Below, piece after piece: positions 15,743 through 23,946 of a stretch of 36,912 bases of DNA. The translations under genes were made by a program, and so were the position numbers. The DNA comes from Burkholderia sp. S171 (GTDB lineage: Bacteria > Pseudomonadota > Gammaproteobacteria > Burkholderiales > Burkholderiaceae). Location: contig NZ_LMUF01000043.1 in assembly GCF_009766085.1 (NCBI RefSeq), positions 91,186-128,097 of the forward strand. Direction: 5' to 3'. Positions within the stretch are counted from its first letter, which is position 1, and each line of letters begins with the position of its first letter. The notes below the pieces were generated by a model. The model did not search any database, was not told where the DNA came from, and saw nothing but the letters and a program-made list of their open reading frames with translations.

Positions 15743-17125
15743 CTATGCAAGCAAACGCTTTACCCCCTCTCTTGCGTCCCGTCGAAGCTCATCCAGATCC
15801 AGCCCGGGGATCACTCCGTCGTCGACTACAACGCGGCCATTCGCGATGCTGTATCGAACTTTGCTTGGCTCGCCGGCCGCCACCGGCGCGATCGCCATAT
15901 CGTGAAAACCGTTGAAACGCAGCGCGTCGACGTCGTACAGCACCAGGTCTGCCGCCTTGCCCACTTCCAGCGTACCAACCGCATCCAGACCCAGCACGCC
16001 CGCGCCGCCGGCCGTCCCCCAGTGAATGGTTTCTTCCACGGTAGTGGCGGATACCTGTTGCGCCGCACGGTGCAATAACCAGGCGAAATGCGCTTCGTTG
16101 GTCATGCTCCCGGACTCGTTCGAGGCCACGCCGTCCACGCCCAGTGACATGGGCACGCCTGCTGCCGCCATCTGCGGCGCGGGCGCAATACCGCTGCCAA
16201 GCCGCGCGTTGCTGACCGGGCAATGCGAGCAACCGGACCCCGTCTCCGCGAGCATGGCGATCTCGCCGGGTTCCAGATGAACCAGATGGGCGAACCATAC
16301 ATCTGGCCCAAGCCATTCATGCTCCGCGACAAACTCGACGGGCAGCATGTCGAATTTCTCCCGGCAGAAGTCGACGTAGCGACGCGTCTCGGACAAGTGC
16401 GTATGCAGACGCAAGCCCATGCCGCGTGCTGCGCGTGCGATCTCCGGCAACAGCGCGGGCGGCAACGAAAAGGTCGGCGTGGTGGGCGCGACCACGACCC
16501 GGCGCATGGAGTCGGGGCGGGCATCGTGATAGCGGGACTTCAGGCGCTCGATGTCGCCGAGCATCTGATCAATTGACTCCGGCTGCAACACGCTGTCCGC
16601 AAACCCCGGATGGTCACCCGCGGCCTGAAGTGCGCCACCGCGGCACAGCACGAAGCGCATGCCGAACGCAGCGGCTTCCTCAAACAGGATGTCGCCGGTT
16701 TCGGTCGTGCCGTTTGCATGGTAAAGATAATGGTGATCGGCGCAGGTCGTCACACCCGAGAGCAGGAGTTCCGCCAGCCCCAACCGGGCGGCGATGCGAG
16801 CCAGGTCGGGTGTAAAGCGCGCGAGGCGAGGGTACGGCACCGCAGCAAGCCATTCCTGGAGATCTGCGTTGATACCGGCGGGGACCGCCTTCAACAAGTT
16901 CTGGAACAGGTGATGATGCGTGTTGACCCACCCCGGGTAGACGACGCAGGAACTGGCGTCGATGACTCTTTCGTTTTCTCTCGCCACGAGTTGCGGACCG
17001 ATCTCCTCGATCCGTCCCGCGCGAATGCGCAGGTCGACTTGACCGAGCCGGGCATGTTCGCCACGCAGGCCGCTCATGACAGCAAGAGGATTCCTGATCA
17101 ACAGGGCTTCGTTTCGGGTGCTCAC
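15743..17125 (-). CDS. Amidohydrolase, 8-oxoguanine deaminase / TrzN-AtzB-like
   Basis: Members hydrolytically deaminate or dehalogenate purine- and triazine-like rings using one metal ion. The best start is the GTG at 17125, preceded by AAGGAG at 7 nt, giving 460 aa. Metal and catalytic residues are visible: HxH at H70/H72 (NTHHHLFQ), H241 and H243 with E246 (HTHLSET), H280/H283 (FAHLVH) and D331 (GVDGVASN). The NTHHHLFQNLLKAVP and HCPVSNARLGSGIAP stretches resemble 8-oxoguanine deaminase and hydroxydechloroatrazine ethylaminohydrolase relatives. It is the last gene of the operon, 78 bp after a nucleobase permease, which supports a cytosolic heterocycle deaminase. The exact substrate cannot be read. 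Confidence 0.85.
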   Translation of the reverse strand: MSTRNEALLIRNPLAVMSGLRGEHARLGQVDLRIRAGRIEEIGPQLVARENERVIDASSCVVYPGWVNTHHHLFQNLLKAVPAGINADLQEWLAAVPYPRLARFTPDLARIAARLGLAELLLSGVTTCADHHYLYHANGTTETGDILFEEAAAFGMRFVLCRGGALQAAGDHPGFADSVLQPESIDQMLGDIERLKSRYHDARPDSMRRVVVAPTTPTFSLPPALLPEIARAARGMGLRLHTHLSETRRYVDFCREKFDMLPVEFVAEHEWLGPDVWFAHLVHLEPGEIAMLAETGSGCSHCPVSNARLGSGIAPAPQMAAAGVPMSLGVDGVASNESGSMTNEAHFAWLLHRAAQQVSATTVEETIHWGTAGGAGVLGLDAVGTLEVGKAADLVLYDVDALRFNGFHDMAIAPVAAGEPSKVRYSIANGRVVVDDGVIPGLDLDELRRDAREGVKRLLA

Positions 17126-17203
17126 GTTTGTTTCTCCTTGCAATGCTTGTGCTGTGCGGCGGCGTAGCGACGGCCACCGTGCATGGATTTAGCGGGGTCT
17201 GGT

Positions 17204-18541
17204 TTATTCCCGGACCAGCTGATGCGTCTCGACCACGACCTCCTCATGCGCGCCGTTAAGCACCGCATTGAGGGCCACGGAGACGAGACAGGCGAGCACG
17301 ACACCGCTATGCAGGAACGGCTGGGTCCACTCGGGCATCTGCTTAAATACCTCAGGAGCCATCACGGGAATCAGCGCCGTCGCGATCGTGAAACCTACGA
17401 TCAATACGTTGTATCGATTGCTTTCGAAGTCGACCTTCGAGAGCGTCTGCACGCCCGCTGCCACGACGACGCCGAACATCGCGATCCCCGCTCCGCCGAG
17501 CGCGGCGGCAGGCGTCGCTGCGACGACCGCGCCTATCTTCGGCACCAGGGCCACGACGCACATCAACGCACCACTTGTGGCAACGACCCAGCGGCTTCGC
17601 ACACCCGTGAGGATCACGAGCCCGACGTTCTCCATGAACGCGATAAACGGAAATGCCGCGAACATTCCTGCGATGGCGCTGGCAAGGCCGTTAGCGCGCA
17701 GGCCACGCACGACGTCTTCTTCGGTGACCTGCTTGTCGACAATGCCGCCGATCGCGATGAAGAGCCCCATTGACTCGACCATCTGCACGACCATGACAAC
17801 GATCATGGTCAGCACCGGTACGACGGCGAATACCGGCGTGCCGAAGTGGAACGGATAAGGTACGGTGAACCACGGTGCGCTCCTGACACCGCTGTAGTTC
17901 CCCATCCCTAGCAGACACGCGACGATCCCGCCGGCAATGAGCCCGATCAACACCGACAGGTTGCGCAGGAACGGCGAGCCGAAGCGATTGACCGCGAGTA
18001 TCACGAGGGCGACGAACAGCGCGACCAACAAGAATGGCGATGCGCCAAATTGTGGGTTTTGCCGTCCGCCTGCTGCCCACTCGTAGGCCACCGGAAACAA
18101 CTGCAAGCCGATCACGGTCACGATGCAACCGGTCACGACGGGAGGAAAGAAGCGTCGCAGCCGGCCGACCAAAGGGGCTGCGAACAAGGTGAATAAACCC
18201 GCCCCGATCACGGCGCCGCACACGCCCGCAAAGCCGACATTCGGATTCGAGCCAATGGCGATCACCGGTCCGACACTGCTGAACGCAACGCCTTGCAGGA
18301 TCGGCAAACGCACGCCGAATTTCCAGAAGCCGATGGTCTGCAGGAGTGTCGAGATACCCGAGCAAAAGAGCGCGGTGCTGATCAGGACGGTCGTGTCGGC
18401 GGCCGACATCTTGAGCGCCGACGCGACGATGAGCGGCACGGCAATCGCGCCGATATAAGCCACCAGCATGTGCTGCAATCCGAGCGTAATCATCTGGCGC
18501 TTCGGCAGGCGCTGATCGACAGGGTGTGGGGCGGTGTTCAT
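17204..18541 (-). CDS. NCS2 family nucleobase (xanthine/uracil-type) permease
   Basis: NCS2 proteins import purines or pyrimidines with protons or Na+. The 445-aa product has about 14 hydrophobic segments, starting MLVAYIGAIAVPLIVASAL. The central QMVESMGLFIAIGG helix carries the Glu-Ser pair that contacts the base in the family. In the second conserved helix it reads FPFIAFMENVGLVILTGVRSR, where purine permeases usually have a Gln-Asn pair, so the ligand may differ from xanthine or urate. It starts with AGGAGAC before the ATG and lies between the CobW GTPase and the deaminase-like gene. It likely imports the substrate of this operon. Confidence 0.9.
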   Translation of the reverse strand: MNTAPHPVDQRLPKRQMITLGLQHMLVAYIGAIAVPLIVASALKMSAADTTVLISTALFCSGISTLLQTIGFWKFGVRLPILQGVAFSSVGPVIAIGSNPNVGFAGVCGAVIGAGLFTLFAAPLVGRLRRFFPPVVTGCIVTVIGLQLFPVAYEWAAGGRQNPQFGASPFLLVALFVALVILAVNRFGSPFLRNLSVLIGLIAGGIVACLLGMGNYSGVRSAPWFTVPYPFHFGTPVFAVVPVLTMIVVMVVQMVESMGLFIAIGGIVDKQVTEEDVVRGLRANGLASAIAGMFAAFPFIAFMENVGLVILTGVRSRWVVATSGALMCVVALVPKIGAVVAATPAAALGGAGIAMFGVVVAAGVQTLSKVDFESNRYNVLIVGFTIATALIPVMAPEVFKQMPEWTQPFLHSGVVLACLVSVALNAVLNGAHEEVVVETHQLVRE

Positions 18542-18669
18542 CGAATGTCTCCTGAATTTTCGTTATTGACCAGCCCGCGGTCCGCGACCCACGGTCTGCG
18601 GCACATGTGCTCGCGCTGTTTTGGCAGCATTCGCGCCACGAGTCATCCGCGGGCCGGCTGTTCAACCCG

Positions 18670-19746
18670 TCAGGCCGTTATAGGTGCGCCGAGACAGGCA
18701 TGGAAGCGGTCGGTCAGCTCGGCACGATCGAGATCGCGGCCGATAAAAACAATGCGGCTGGTCCGAGGCTCGCAACCCCAGGCCTGCGCCGCGCGCAGTT
18801 CAATAACGTTGTGCACGCCTTGCAGCACGTAGCGGCACGGCTGCCCTCGCACGGCGAGAATGCCCTTCATGCGAAACAGCTTGGTCGCATCCGATGTGCG
18901 TAGTTGGGCAAGCCAGTCCTGCAAAACGTCGAGATCGACCTCGGCAGATACCTCGATACCGACCGACGAGACACTGGCGTCGTGTTCGTGTTCGTGTTCA
19001 TCTGAGTGCTCGTGGTGCTCCTGATGTTCGTGATCCTCATGCTCATGCTCGTGCCCGGAAAGTCCGCCCGTTTCGACCAGCTGCTGTGAGAACTCGGAGG
19101 CGCCCACGCCGAGGATCTTCCCCAGGTCGATCAGCGCATAGCTTGACGGGACGATGTCGGCGGTGGCGTTGAGTCCGCGAATCCGGGCGGTCAGAGCGGC
19201 CACTTCCTGCTCGCTCACGAGATCAGTCTTGTTGATCACAATGCGGTCCGCGCACACGATCTGATCGACAGCCTGATTGTCAGAACCGTCGAGGAGGATG
19301 TCGTCCAGATGTGCCGCGATATGCTTCGCGTCCACCATCGTCACGACGGCGTCGAGCGTGACCTGTTTCGCGATTGGATCGTCGAGGAAGAACGTTTGCG
19401 CGACCGGGTACGGATCGGCGAGACCGCTCGTCTCCACAATGATGTGATCGAGCCGCTCGGGCCTGTCGATCAGCGTGCGTACGATGCGCACGAGATCCTC
19501 GCGCACCGCGCCGACACAGCAGACACAGCCGTTCGTCATCTCGTAGATTTCCTCGGTCGATTCAAGCACGAGACCGCCGTCGATGCCTATTTCGCCGAAC
19601 TCGTTTTCGATCACAGCAATCTTGCGCCCGTGGTTTTCGCGCAGGATGTAGTTCAACAGCGTGGTTTTGCCCGCGCCAAGGAAGCCGGCCAAAATGGTGA
19701 CTGGAATTTTCTCGGCTTCGTGATGGGTCATGTGAATGGTGTTCAT
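18670..19746 (-). CDS. CobW/COG0523 GTPase, putative metal chaperone
   Basis: COG0523 GTPases deliver metals, often Zn, Co or Fe, to client enzymes. The 358-aa product has Walker A GFLGAGKTT (21-29), the metal-binding CxCC motif (C74, C76, C77 in GCVCC), ETSGLADP, and the NKTD guanine motif near 172. A C-terminal CobW domain follows. Between the domains lies a 26-residue stretch (about 229-255) made almost only of His, Glu and Asp, a probable metal-binding loop. It sits inside an operon of metal-dependent amidohydrolases, so one of these is its probable client. Zur control would be expected for a zinc-starvation paralogue, but I see no such site. Confidence 0.9.
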   Translation of the reverse strand: MNTIHMTHHEAEKIPVTILAGFLGAGKTTLLNYILRENHGRKIAVIENEFGEIGIDGGLVLESTEEIYEMTNGCVCCVGAVREDLVRIVRTLIDRPERLDHIIVETSGLADPYPVAQTFFLDDPIAKQVTLDAVVTMVDAKHIAAHLDDILLDGSDNQAVDQIVCADRIVINKTDLVSEQEVAALTARIRGLNATADIVPSSYALIDLGKILGVGASEFSQQLVETGGLSGHEHEHEDHEHQEHHEHSDEHEHEHDASVSSVGIEVSAEVDLDVLQDWLAQLRTSDATKLFRMKGILAVRGQPCRYVLQGVHNVIELRAAQAWGCEPRTSRIVFIGRDLDRAELTDRFHACLGAPITA

Positions 19747-19797
19747 CGATCGTCTCCTGGTGGTCGTAACGGGTGCTGATGTCTGGCTAACTAACCT

Positions 19798-20394
19798 TCA
19801 TGCGGAAAGTGGTTCTTCAACAGCCTCCCGCCAGCGCGTAACGGTGCCTGTCTCGAGCCCGAACAAGTCGAGTACACGGCCGAGCGTGTGATCTATCAGT
19901 TGTCCGAGCGATTGCGGCCGGGTATAGAACGCGGGAACGGGCGGGGCCACGATGGCGCCCATCTCGGTTGCGGCGGTCATGTTGCGCAGATGCGCCAGCG
20001 TGAGCGGTGTCTCGCGTGCGAGCAGGACAAGCGGCCGGCGTTCTTTCAGTGTCACGTCGGCTGCTCTTGAAATCAGACCGAGCGACATGCCGTTAGCAAT
20101 TTCGGCTAGCGTCTTCATCGAGCAGGGGGCGACAATCATCCCCATCGTGCGGAACGAGCCGCTTGCGATGCTGGCGGCGAGGTCGTCGCAACGATGTGTC
20201 GCGGTAGCGAGCGCAGTCACGTCGGCGAGTTTGTAATGGGTCTCGTGCGTCATCGTAAGTAGGGCCGCGCGGGAGAGGACCAAGTGCGTTTCCACATCCA
20301 GTCCGCGCAGCAATTCAAGCAAGCGAACGCCGTAGATGAATCCCGATGCACCGCTAATGCCGACCACCATGCGGCGGTTTTTATCGATCGTCAT
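19798..20394 (-). CDS. UbiX-family flavin prenyltransferase
   Basis: UbiX makes prenylated FMN, the cofactor of UbiD decarboxylases, from FMN and dimethylallyl phosphate. The ATG at 20394 gives 198 aa, the normal length. The FMN-binding VGISGASGFIYGVRLLELL motif is at about 11-29, and the family's APCSMKTLAEIANG and LVLLARETPLTLAHLRNM segments follow. The start overlaps the ubiD stop (ATGA), so the two products are made together. This looks like a dedicated copy for the catabolic decarboxylase rather than the ubiquinone-pathway enzyme. Confidence 0.93.
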   Translation of the reverse strand: MTIDKNRRMVVGISGASGFIYGVRLLELLRGLDVETHLVLSRAALLTMTHETHYKLADVTALATATHRCDDLAASIASGSFRTMGMIVAPCSMKTLAEIANGMSLGLISRAADVTLKERRPLVLLARETPLTLAHLRNMTAATEMGAIVAPPVPAFYTRPQSLGQLIDHTLGRVLDLFGLETGTVTRWREAVEEPLSA

Positions 20395-21797
20395 GCCGGC
20401 ACTCCGCGTTCGAGACCCGCAAGCAATGAACGCGCGTGATGAATCGCACGTTCGCCGATGCGCGCGCGAATGCCGTCGAACGTAGACCCGCGAGTCGCAT
20501 CGATACCCATGCGCGAGGTCGTGCCTGACGCCGACGACGAAGGATCGAGCGGGCTGCCCGGCAAGCCATCGATCACGAACAAGTCGCGATGCGGCTGGAA
20601 ATGCGTGGCGACCGCCCATAACACTTGTGAGTCGTCGCTGATGTCGATGTCGCTGTCCACCGCGATCACGTTTTTCAGGTAAGGATCCCAGCCGAGCAAT
20701 GCGAGCATGATCTGGCGCGCTTCGCCGTCGCGCGACTGGTTCAATGCGACATAGCAATGAAAGTGCGTGCCGGAGTTCGGGTAATGAAGCGCCGTCACGG
20801 AGGGAAAACGCGCCTTCAACTTCTCGCTCATTTCCGCCTCGCGAGGCAAGCGCGCGAGCGTCAAGTGCTCGGCATAGGGCCCGCCGACCACGTCGACGAG
20901 CCATGCATCGCGACGGCGCATCATGGTGTCGATGCGAAGCACATTGTTGGTCGAGCGGTCCGACGAATAACCGGAGAATTCCCCGAACGGACCTTCGTCG
21001 GCGCGCTCGGCTGGATCGATCGTGCCTTCGAGCACGAACTCCGCAGCAGCGGGCACGCCTATGCCGTAACGCGGCGTGCGCACGAGTTCAAGTGGCGCGT
21101 TGAACAGGCCACCGGCAATCGAACGCTCGTCTGTCCCGAACGGTACCCGCGCGGAAGCTGCCAGCATGAAGAGAGGATGAGCACCGATCACCATTGCAAC
21201 GCGGAGCACGTCACCGCGTTGCTGCGCGCTTTGCAGCATCCGCCAAAGGTGTCCACGCGAATGCAGGCTGGTGGCGAGTGCATTGCGCGCGTGGCGCATG
21301 GAACGGTGGTAACTGAGGTTGGCGATGCCCGTCACCGGATCTTCGGCGACGATCACCGCGTTGGTAATGTACGGGCCGCGGTCGGTATCGAAATGCCGGA
21401 TCATTGGCAGGTGATCGACGTCGACTGCATCGCCTTCGGTTACCTGATCGAGAACGGGACCATTCGCTACGAAACGCGGCGCAAGCGGTGCATTCGCACG
21501 GCGTTGATAGGCTTCAAACAAGTTCGACGGTTCGACACCGAACAGCCGCGCAATGCGACTGCGCGACGCAAAGACATTAGTGACCAGCGGCGTGTCCAGA
21601 CCATCAACCTGCTCGCAAACCAGCATCTCGTGCCGGCCTCGCGTAGCCAGTTCCGCGACCAGCGCAGTCACATCCTGATCGGCGGACAGCGGCTGCCTGA
21701 TCGTCAGCACGTCATCGGGAAAGAGGTCGCGATAGGCAGACACGAACGCGTGAAAGTCCTGCGTTCCCGCGAGTTCGTGCAAGCGTGCATCGGCCAT
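20391..21797 (-). CDS. UbiD-family prFMN-dependent decarboxylase
   Basis: UbiD enzymes reversibly decarboxylate aromatic, heteroaromatic or unsaturated acids with prenyl-FMN. From the ATG at 21797 (GGAG 7 nt upstream) the product is 468 aa. The catalytic triad fits the Fdc1 pattern: R165 (YHRSM), E268 and E273 in EGPFGEF, the last two five residues apart as in Fdc1. Other family blocks are PYITNAVIVAEDP and DAWLVDVVGGPYAEH. An upstream in-frame start would add an arginine-rich tail that looks spurious. UbiX overlaps its end. The amidohydrolase pair lies 96 bp upstream. Substrate unknown; a ring carboxylate is likely. Confidence 0.92.
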   Translation of the reverse strand: MADARLHELAGTQDFHAFVSAYRDLFPDDVLTIRQPLSADQDVTALVAELATRGRHEMLVCEQVDGLDTPLVTNVFASRSRIARLFGVEPSNLFEAYQRRANAPLAPRFVANGPVLDQVTEGDAVDVDHLPMIRHFDTDRGPYITNAVIVAEDPVTGIANLSYHRSMRHARNALATSLHSRGHLWRMLQSAQQRGDVLRVAMVIGAHPLFMLAASARVPFGTDERSIAGGLFNAPLELVRTPRYGIGVPAAAEFVLEGTIDPAERADEGPFGEFSGYSSDRSTNNVLRIDTMMRRRDAWLVDVVGGPYAEHLTLARLPREAEMSEKLKARFPSVTALHYPNSGTHFHCYVALNQSRDGEARQIMLALLGWDPYLKNVIAVDSDIDISDDSQVLWAVATHFQPHRDLFVIDGLPGSPLDPSSSASGTTSRMGIDATRGSTFDGIRARIGERAIHHARSLLAGLERGVPA

Positions 21798-21893
21798 GAT
21801 GGGCTCCGGCATGTGGACAAAAAGTGAGGCGCGACGACCACGGGCGCACGCATGGATACGCATACAGATACGGCGCCCGTGGTCCTCCATCAA

Positions 21894-22799
21894 CTACACA
21901 TAGCTCGCCTTGAGGCGCTTCTCAGCCTCGGCCAGATCCTTCGGTGGTTTGCTCGGCTCGATGCCGACCAGCCTCGCGATGTTGTTGCCCATGTAGTCTT
22001 CGAGTCCGTCCTCGTCCAGGTCCATGCCTTGCGGCGCGGGCGAACACAGCATCTCCAGTTCACGCAGCCACATGCCTGGTTCGTTCGGCGGTGAGTCCGT
22101 GCCAAACACGATCTTGTTGCGCGGCAACTCTTTCGCGAACTCAACAATGCGCGACTGATAACACCAGCCCGACTCGCAATACACGTTCGGCGTATCCATT
22201 GCCATCCAGAAGGATTCGAATGAATAGTTGCCGCCGGTCTGGATCCCAAAGTGACCGATGATGAAATTCACCATCGGAAATTCGCGGATGATCGGATAGA
22301 ACTGCGTCGGGATGGTGTACGGTCCGTCGCCGGTATGAATCAACACGACCACGCCCAGCTCCGCGCATTTCTTCATGGCGGGACGCAACCAGTCGAGCGC
22401 ACGATCAGGCCGGTAGCCATGCATGTTGGCGTGCAGCTTCAGCATCTTGAAGCCGTACTCCTTCACATGGAACTCGAGTTCGGCCGCGCCGTTTTCCGGG
22501 CCCCAACGCGGGTTGTAGGTGAAGTTGCCGATAAACCTGTCGGGGTATTTCTGCGTCAGTTCGGCGATGTATGCCATGTAGTCGCGAATGCCTTCCCGGC
22601 CACGCCGGTTACCGTCGCGATAACCCGTGTTGCCGGGCGGCGGCTGGATGAACCCCATGTCGATACGGCGCGGCTTGCCGTTGATCATGTACGGGCCGTC
22701 CATCATCTTGAGCAGGCGCTCGCCGGTGAACGGCTCGCCGGTATGGCGCCAGGCTTCGTCGACAAGATTGGTCGGGTGCAGATGGGTATCGATGATCAT
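21894..22799 (-). CDS. Amidohydrolase-2 family protein, metal motif intact
   Basis: This family (PF04909; ACMSD, gamma-resorcylate and 5-carboxyvanillate decarboxylases, lactonases) uses one metal ion in a TIM barrel. The 301-aa product starts at the ATG at 22799, which overlaps the stop of its upstream paralogue (ATGA). Ligands are present: H6 and H8 (DTHLH), H155 (LIHTGDG) and D235 (GTDSPPNEPG), with H183 (GHFG) as a likely catalytic residue. It is strongly similar to the upstream gene; 40 of the first 50 residues are identical by eye. It probably decarboxylates or hydrolyses an intermediate, perhaps as a heteromer with that paralogue. Confidence 0.87.
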   Translation of the reverse strand: MIIDTHLHPTNLVDEAWRHTGEPFTGERLLKMMDGPYMINGKPRRIDMGFIQPPPGNTGYRDGNRRGREGIRDYMAYIAELTQKYPDRFIGNFTYNPRWGPENGAAELEFHVKEYGFKMLKLHANMHGYRPDRALDWLRPAMKKCAELGVVVLIHTGDGPYTIPTQFYPIIREFPMVNFIIGHFGIQTGGNYSFESFWMAMDTPNVYCESGWCYQSRIVEFAKELPRNKIVFGTDSPPNEPGMWLRELEMLCSPAPQGMDLDEDGLEDYMGNNIARLVGIEPSKPPKDLAEAEKRLKASYV

Positions 22800-23716
22800 G
22801 CGCGGGCTCCGGCAAACTGGTTCAGATAATCGTGTGCTTGCTCCACACTGCGCGGCGGCGGACTCGGTTCGAGGCCGATCATTCGCGCGAGGTTGTTGCC
22901 GAGATAATCCTCGAGCGTGTCTTCGTCGAGATTGAGGCCTTGCGGCGGCTCGTGGCACAGGACTTCGAGCAGCCGCAGCCACATGCCCGGTTCGTTCGGC
23001 GGCGTGTCGGAGCCGTACAGGATCTTGTGCGTGGGCAGCACCTTCGCAAATTCGACAATGCGTGATTGCAGGCACCAGCTCGATTCGCAATAGACGTTGG
23101 GGGTATCCATCGCCATCTGGAACGGCTCGAAGCAATACACACCACCGGTCTGCACACCGAAGTGCGCCATGATGAAATTCACCGATGGAAATTCCCGGAT
23201 CAGCGGATACCACTCGGTCGGAATGCTGTAGGGACCATCACCGGTATGAAGCTTGACGATGAGACCCAGATCCGCGCATTTGCGCAGCGCGGGCCTTAAC
23301 CAGTCGAGTGCGCGGTCCGGGCGGTAGGCGTGCATGTTGGCCTGCAACTGGACCATCTTGAAGCCATGTTCCTTCGCATAGAACTCAATGGCTTCGGCCC
23401 CGTTCTCCGGACCGCAACGCGGGTTGTAGACAAAGCAACCGATCAGCCGGTCAGGGTAACGTTGGGTCAGCTCGACGGTGTAGGCCATGTAGTCGTCAAT
23501 CGACTCGCGGCCTGAACGCTCGCCGTCGGTCCACGTATAGATCGTATTGCCCTGAGGCGGCTGGATGAAAGCCTTGTCGATGCGGCGCGGTTTGCCGTTG
23601 ATGATGTAAGGCCCGTCGAGCGTCTTGAGCAGGCGCTCGCCCGTGAACGGTTCGCCGTCGTGGCGCCAGGCGAGGTCGACCAGGTTGGTCGGGTAACAGC
23701 TTGTGTCGATGATCAT
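22796..23716 (-). CDS. Amidohydrolase-2 paralogue lacking the HxH metal motif
   Basis: The 306-aa product is first in the operon, with GGGAGA about 8 nt before the ATG at 23716. It aligns with the downstream paralogue along its whole length and keeps H157 (KLHTGDG), H185 (AHFG) and D237 (GSDTPPNEPG). The N-terminal ligand motif DTHLH is replaced by DTSCY (S6, C7, Y8), so two of four usual metal ligands are gone. The frame is intact and well conserved, so it is not a pseudogene. It is either a non-catalytic partner, perhaps regulatory or structural, or an enzyme with a changed metal site. The family call is sure; catalytic status is inferred. Confidence 0.87.
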   Translation of the reverse strand: MIIDTSCYPTNLVDLAWRHDGEPFTGERLLKTLDGPYIINGKPRRIDKAFIQPPQGNTIYTWTDGERSGRESIDDYMAYTVELTQRYPDRLIGCFVYNPRCGPENGAEAIEFYAKEHGFKMVQLQANMHAYRPDRALDWLRPALRKCADLGLIVKLHTGDGPYSIPTEWYPLIREFPSVNFIMAHFGVQTGGVYCFEPFQMAMDTPNVYCESSWCLQSRIVEFAKVLPTHKILYGSDTPPNEPGMWLRLLEVLCHEPPQGLNLDEDTLEDYLGNNLARMIGLEPSPPPRSVEQAHDYLNQFAGARA

Positions 23717-23807
23717 GTACTCGATCTCCCATAACAGAGGAACTGGCATTAACCAGTTGCCGGATCGCTGGCAGGCGCATCTGCGGATGTGCATTGCGGC
23801 CCTTTGC

Positions 23808-23904
23808 AAAGCGCTATTTTTTTAGCGCTTTCCCCTCGCCGGCATCGAGTGTCACACTGATGTGCACTGCTGCTTGATTCGCAGTCTCTTCAAACAAAAG
23901 CGCT
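23808..23904. promoter_or_regulatory. Probable LysR operator region: inverted repeat plus third half-site
   Basis: AAAGCGCTA (23808-23816) and TAGCGCTTT (23823-23831) form a perfect 9-bp inverted repeat around T6. A third AAAGCGCT lies at 23897-23904. All three are in the 230-bp gap between the divergent LysR gene and the catabolic operon. LysR regulators usually bind an activation and a recognition site in such gaps. The spacing of about 66 bp between the inverted repeat and the third copy fits a two-site arrangement. The inverted repeat could also fold as a hairpin, but its position argues for an operator. Confidence 0.6.
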
Positions 23905-23946
23905 CTGTACAATATTTTTTAACGTGACTCTTGATACGTAGGCGAT

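Noticed and set aside
18571..18655. GCCCGCGG / CCGCGGGC inverted arms between the permease and CobW genes
   Set aside because: The arms are about 70 bp apart in GC-rich DNA and likely occur by chance; no T-run follows.
17691..18665. 324-codon frame overlapping the NCS2 permease in another frame
   Set aside because: Arg-rich shadow; the permease frame has clear membrane segments and a ribosome-binding site.
20757..21827. 356-codon frame opposite the UbiD gene
   Set aside because: No recognisable motif; UbiD has complete catalytic residues on the other strand.
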